NCBI GenBank assembly: GCA_934597175.1
Contig: CAKTQR010000042.1
Location: 1-15,100, forward strand
Source of the DNA: an uncultured Oscillospiraceae bacterium
GTDB lineage: Bacteria > Bacillota > Clostridia > Oscillospirales > Oscillospiraceae
DNA length: 15,100 nucleotides
Direction of reading: 5' to 3'
Shown: positions 11,850 through 15,100 of the stretch, piece after piece
How positions within the stretch are numbered: position 1 is the stretch's first letter
How the letters are laid out: each line of letters opens with the position of its first letter
Made by a program: the position numbers and the translations under genes
The notes under the pieces: model-generated
What the model was told of the DNA's origin: nothing
Database searches by the model: none
What the model saw: the letters and a program-made list of their open reading frames with translations, nothing else

Positions 11850-13019
11850 CTAGCTCCCCAAGCCGACATCGAAGCTGCGGTCGACCTCCGCCTCGACGCC
11901 TACATTATAATATATATCACGCAGCCGCTCCGACAGGTCGGCGCTCGCACCGTTAAGGCGCTGCGGCTGCTTCCGTTCGAGAACTTTGCCGAGCTGCAAA
12001 AAGTCGCACTCAAGCGAGCGTGAGATGTCGAGCACCTGCGTGACCCAAAGCTTTACCTCGTCGGCCAGCGCACGGTTGAGCTCCTGCACACCCACGCTGC
12101 CGGTCGTCTCGGACAGTGCGGCGCTGAGCGTTATCTTCACATCGAGCCCCGTCAAAACTCCGCCGCCGAACATGGGCGTTATGCGGCAGGCGCATTTATC
12201 TAATTGCACGGTGGCGGTATCATTGCCGACCCTGAGCTTCACGGAGCTGGGACCTACTTTGTTTTGCAGGACATTCACGCCCTTGGCGCAGTCGACCGGC
12301 ACGCTGCCGACGGCTCGGCCGTTCTTGATGACCGCAAAGCCGTCGGGTATCGCCGTGAGCTCGGCTGCCTTCGCCTCCTTGACCGCCTTGTCCGCTTTGA
12401 CCGATTTTACCGCCGTGATGAGTGCGCAGCCGTTTTCGTCCAGCGACGACACCACCTCGGCGGCGCTGAAAATGACCCCGTCGCCGCGCAGGATGATGTT
12501 GCGCTCGAGCGAGCGCAGAACGCTTGTTGCGTCGTAGGTCTCGCCGCCGGCGCCGAGCACCAGCTCAGATGCCGTGCCGTTTGTGACGACGAAAAGCGGA
12601 ATATCGAGCCTGAGATCTGTCGAGCGCTCGATGTAATCGAGAAACGGCTTCAACGATTCCTTCGCCGAAGCTCCGCCGACGGCGATGTACGCCGTGTGCG
12701 CAAAAAAAAGATCCTCCCGTGCGCTGTAGTCCTGCATCTTCTCCTCGGCAAGCGTAAACGACGGCGCTTCGGCGGCCAAGCGGGCAACGCCTGCCGAGCC
12801 GGACTGCTCGGCGCCGCTTTGGCTGCTGCCTCCGCCGCCTGCGCTGTCGCTGCCGGACGATGCCGACAGACGCACGCCGCCGGATGTCCGGTCAAAGCCT
12901 AAGGTCTGGATGACCATGAGCTGCTCGAGCTCACGGTAGTTTGAATATATCGAGCCGCCCGAGCAGCCGGTGAGCAGTGCCGCAAGCACCAAAACTGCGG
13001 CTATGCGGAAAATTTTCAT
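11850..13019 (-). CDS. gerAC: Germinant receptor lipoprotein subunit, GerAC/GerKC type
   Basis: This is the C subunit, a lipoprotein on the outer face of the inner spore membrane. The 389-residue protein has a short basic start, a hydrophobic segment and lipobox LLTGC with Cys19. Most GerAC proteins continue with a CWDRREI-like stretch; here it is CSGGSIYSNYRELEQL, keeping only the downstream acidic/hydrophobic pattern. A Gly/Ser-rich low-complexity segment spans about residues 53-77 and is unusual. The GerAC core is recognisable in ahead-lying segments such as LFFAHTAYIAVGG and FLDYIERSTDLRLDIPLFV, and near the C-terminus. GGAGG precedes the ATG, which overlaps the A subunit stop by 4 bases. 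Confidence 0.88.
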   Translation of the reverse strand: MKIFRIAAVLVLAALLTGCSGGSIYSNYRELEQLMVIQTLGFDRTSGGVRLSASSGSDSAGGGGSSQSGAEQSGSAGVARLAAEAPSFTLAEEKMQDYSAREDLFFAHTAYIAVGGASAKESLKPFLDYIERSTDLRLDIPLFVVTNGTASELVLGAGGETYDATSVLRSLERNIILRGDGVIFSAAEVVSSLDENGCALITAVKSVKADKAVKEAKAAELTAIPDGFAVIKNGRAVGSVPVDCAKGVNVLQNKVGPSSVKLRVGNDTATVQLDKCACRITPMFGGGVLTGLDVKITLSAALSETTGSVGVQELNRALADEVKLWVTQVLDISRSLECDFLQLGKVLERKQPQRLNGASADLSERLRDIYYNVGVEAEVDRSFDVGLGS

Positions 13020-14518
13020 CTCTGCCTCCTTTTGTCGGGCGTGTTAAGCTCCGGCTCACGGAATTTGCGCTCCGGCAGCGGCTTTCGCAAAAATGTGCGG
13101 CTGAGGTTATTCGGCCGCCCGCCGGAAAGCGGCGCAGTGTAGTTTACGCCGTAGGAATCTATCGTGCACAGATACCATATCAAAATGCACAGTGCCGCCG
13201 CCACGCCGAACAGCCCTGCGAGTATCGCCGCAACGACGAGCGCAAGGCGGCAGACCCGCAGGGCGGCGCTCATGTCCTGGCTCGGCTGGGCGTAGCCCGC
13301 TATGCCCGCCGTCGCAACGACGATGACGGCGATGGGCGAAATGACCTTCGCCTCGACCGCCGACTGCCCGACGATGAGCGCCCCGATTATCGAGACCGTG
13401 TCGCTTATGGGATTCGGCAGCCGCAGCCCCGCCTCCTGCAAGAGCTCGAACGCAAGCAGCATGCCGATGACCTCCAGCGCCGTCGAAAACGGGACATCCT
13501 GCTTGGACGCAACGATGCTCATGAGTAATTTTGTCGGGATCATTTCCTGATGGTACATCGCCACGGCGACATACAGCGCCGGGAGCGCTAATGCTAACAT
13601 CACCGCAAGCCAGCGCACTATGCTCAGCATCGTAGCGACCAGCCAGTGCTGCGACTCGTCCTGCGGCACTCGCAGAAACTCGGCGAAGGTCACCGGCAGC
13701 ATGAACGCAAGCGGCAGACCGTCAACTATGAGCCCGACTCTGCCCGAGAGCAGCTGCTGGGCAAAGCGGTCCGGGCGCTCGGTGTGCAATAGCTGCGGAA
13801 ACAGCGAGCGGGGGCGGTCGGTGATGTACGCCTCGATTGCGCCGCTTGAGAGCGCACCGTCAATGTCCACGGCATCGAGCCTGCGCTCAAGCTCGGCAAT
13901 TATCGCCGGGTCGGCAACGCCGTCGACATACATGACGACCGCCTTTGTCCGGCTCTTGCGGCCGAGCGTTACGCTTTTTGCCTTGAGCGCCGGATTATTA
14001 ATGCGCCGCCGCACGAGCGCCGTGTTCGTGCGCAGTATCTCGACGAAGCAGTCCTTGCCGCCCTTGAGCGATTTTTCGATCTTCGGCTCGGAGATGCCGC
14101 GCTGGTTTTTGCTCTTACACTCAAAGGTCACGGCGCAGCTCGGGAACACCACCGCCACGCAGCCGGAGACGATATCGTCGACGACATCGTCAAGGTCCGT
14201 GCGAAATTGCGCTTGTGCGCTGTACACCGCACCCTGCATCAGCCGCTCCGGCGTAGGGTCGCTGCCCGAGCGGATGAGATCGGTCAGCGGGCGCAGGATA
14301 TCCTTTGCCGTGTCGCCGCCGTCGGTGATGCCGTCGAGCCAACAGACGAACAGCGTTTTGTCGGAAACCAGCCCCGCCCGTATCTCACGGTGCTGAAAAT
14401 CCGAGCAGTCATCGAATATATTTATAATGGTTTCACGCCCGATCGTGCCCTTAAACCGGGGTTTCAGTTCGGGGTGCGGCGCATCATCGGGGGTTTGTTT
14501 TGAGTTGAAAATAGACAT
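13016..14518 (-). CDS. gerAA: Germinant receptor transducer subunit, GerAA/GerKA type
   Basis: This is the A subunit; in recent work on the family it is viewed as the oligomeric ion channel part of the receptor. The 500-residue protein has a soluble N-terminal half (about 1-250) and a membrane half. Conserved features are LLSGRVGLIVDGLPLAF, a run of hydrophobic segments from about 290, PNPISDTVSIIGALIVGQSAVEA split by short turns, and the post-membrane SYGVNYTAPLS tail. The end is basic. It is the first gene of the operon. Upstream only GGGGG about 12 bases before the ATG serves as a Shine-Dalgarno site, so translation may be weak. No clear sigma-G promoter was identified by eye. Confidence 0.94.
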   Translation of the reverse strand: MSIFNSKQTPDDAPHPELKPRFKGTIGRETIINIFDDCSDFQHREIRAGLVSDKTLFVCWLDGITDGGDTAKDILRPLTDLIRSGSDPTPERLMQGAVYSAQAQFRTDLDDVVDDIVSGCVAVVFPSCAVTFECKSKNQRGISEPKIEKSLKGGKDCFVEILRTNTALVRRRINNPALKAKSVTLGRKSRTKAVVMYVDGVADPAIIAELERRLDAVDIDGALSSGAIEAYITDRPRSLFPQLLHTERPDRFAQQLLSGRVGLIVDGLPLAFMLPVTFAEFLRVPQDESQHWLVATMLSIVRWLAVMLALALPALYVAVAMYHQEMIPTKLLMSIVASKQDVPFSTALEVIGMLLAFELLQEAGLRLPNPISDTVSIIGALIVGQSAVEAKVISPIAVIVVATAGIAGYAQPSQDMSAALRVCRLALVVAAILAGLFGVAAALCILIWYLCTIDSYGVNYTAPLSGGRPNNLSRTFLRKPLPERKFREPELNTPDKRRQR

Positions 14519-14527
14519 ATTGTTATT

Positions 14528-14795
14528 TTACCCCCAAAATGGCCGTGGCATACACGGTTTTGGCAGGCTGCTTTCCGCCCATGCTTCGCTAAACCCCTAG
14601 CCCATATATATCCATTATGGCCGTCGGGCTTTATCTTTGCCTGAACGAAAATCAGCTCTCCCAAAACTGCTTCGCACCTGACAGCCAACAAAATTTCTTA
14701 TAACAAAAAATTTGCCTTTATAAACAAATGTGTGAATTTGACGAGCACAAAAATGGGCTGTCAGGCGTATATCCCACCGCCATTTGGGGGTCTAA
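14528..14795. repeat. Second repeat type, copy 2, with imperfect inverted ends
   Basis: The left end TTACCCCCAAAATGGCCGTG (from 14528) resembles the reverse complement of the right end (about 14770-14795: CACCGCCATTTGGGGGTCTAA). The similarity extends to ATA-x-ACG, roughly 25 bases with a few mismatches. The left interior matches block 134-307 through TTTCCGCCCATGCTTC and TTTGCCTGAACGAAAA. Including the left end, it occupies most of the 350-base gap between gerAA and the rRNA promoters and contains the weak gerAA ribosome binding site. No gene was seen. Confidence 0.5.
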
Positions 14796-14868
14796 CCAAA
14801 GTTGAACACAATATTTAGTGTCGGTCAAAATTAGTTCAAAAATATTCGCAAAATAGCTAAAAAAAGTG

Positions 14869-14897
14869 TTGACAAAGGGCGAAATGGGTGGTATTCT
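14869..14897 (+). promoter_or_regulatory. Upstream promoter P1 of the presumed rRNA operon
   Basis: A perfect TTGACA (14869-14874), 17 bases, then TATTCT (14892-14897). The AT-rich run before it (14828-14868) could serve as an UP element. Confidence 0.75.
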
Positions 14898-14960
14898 AAC
14901 AAAGCTCCTCGGGAGAAGCAAGACAATTTGAAAAGCTCAAAAAAAGTTTTGAAAAAAGCC

Positions 14961-14989
14961 TTGACAAAGCGGTTTGCTTATGATATATT
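14961..14989 (+). promoter_or_regulatory. Downstream promoter P2 of the presumed rRNA operon
   Basis: A perfect TTGACA (14961-14966), 17 bases, then TATATT (14984-14989), preceded by an A-rich tract. Tandem P1/P2 promoters about 90 bases apart are typical of rRNA operons. Confidence 0.85.
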
Positions 14990-14996
14990 AATCAAG

Positions 14997-15100
14997 CTGT
15001 CCGCTGAGCCGGAAGCAAAGAATTGTACCTTGAAAATTAGATAATGTAAGAACAACAGCTTATGCTAAATAAGCACCAGAAAAGGGTTCTTTAAAGTCAG
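14997..15100 (+). other. Leader region of a presumed rRNA operon with boxA-like motifs
   Basis: The leader contains TGTACCTTGAAAATTAGA (from 15024), the form seen before rRNA genes in Clostridia. It also has a GCTTAT-GCTAA-ATAAGC hairpin (15058-15074) and GTTCTTTAAAG (15086-15096), which resembles the boxA antitermination element. No mature 16S sequence is reached, so the rRNA gene itself would start just right of the window. Confidence 0.7.

Noticed and set aside
13620..14396. Plus-strand reading frame of 258 codons opposite gerAA
   Set aside because: It is the antisense shadow of a strongly conserved GerAA protein; the product is Ser/Arg-rich without domain features.

Overview
The window looks like chromosomal DNA of an endospore-forming anaerobic Firmicute of the Clostridia, most likely in the Oscillospiraceae/Ruminococcaceae area. 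The evidence is a germination protease next to rpsT, a soj-spo0J pair with parS-like sites, a GerA-type germinant receptor operon, consensus sigma-A promoters, strong Shine-Dalgarno sites and a moderately high GC content. The taxonomic placement is inferred from gene content, not from a search. No transposase, integrase, tRNA gene or CRISPR array was seen.

Layout. Bases 1-400 hold a mosaic non-coding repeat. Bases 405-3559 form a rightward group: a small SHOCT-type membrane protein, rnhA, an ABC exporter half-transporter and an ECF S component. The last three are joined by ATGA overlaps, and the group is closed by a strong terminator. Next come a rearranged repeat copy and leftward rpsT, with its own terminator, a structured leader of about 160 nt and a consensus promoter. 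Divergent from rpsT is gpr, behind a possible forespore promoter. Downstream of gpr two mirror-image parS-like 16-mers sit directly against the -35 box of soj-spo0J, which is followed by serS and mscL and a terminator.

The accessory stretch at 8816-10727 is the most unusual part. Three copies (A, B, C) of a dispersed repeat of up to about 300 bp lie in alternating orientation. Between A and B is a type I toxin-antitoxin locus: a 27-residue hydrophobic peptide whose ribosome binding site is locked in a hairpin, and a convergent antisense RNA with a near-perfect promoter and terminator. The same interval holds an 80-aa XRE regulator. Between B and C are a second, paralogous XRE regulator and a divergent 51-aa protein, with a perfect 12-bp palindrome between their starts. 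The repeat termini carry an 11-15 bp hairpin whose arms vary in a compensated way between copies.

Bases 10726-14518 encode a leftward GerA-type receptor operon in the order A, C, B (transducer, lipoprotein, permease). The right end carries a second repeat type with imperfect inverted ends, then two tandem sigma-A promoters and a leader with boxA-like motifs. These most likely drive a ribosomal RNA operon that begins just beyond the window.
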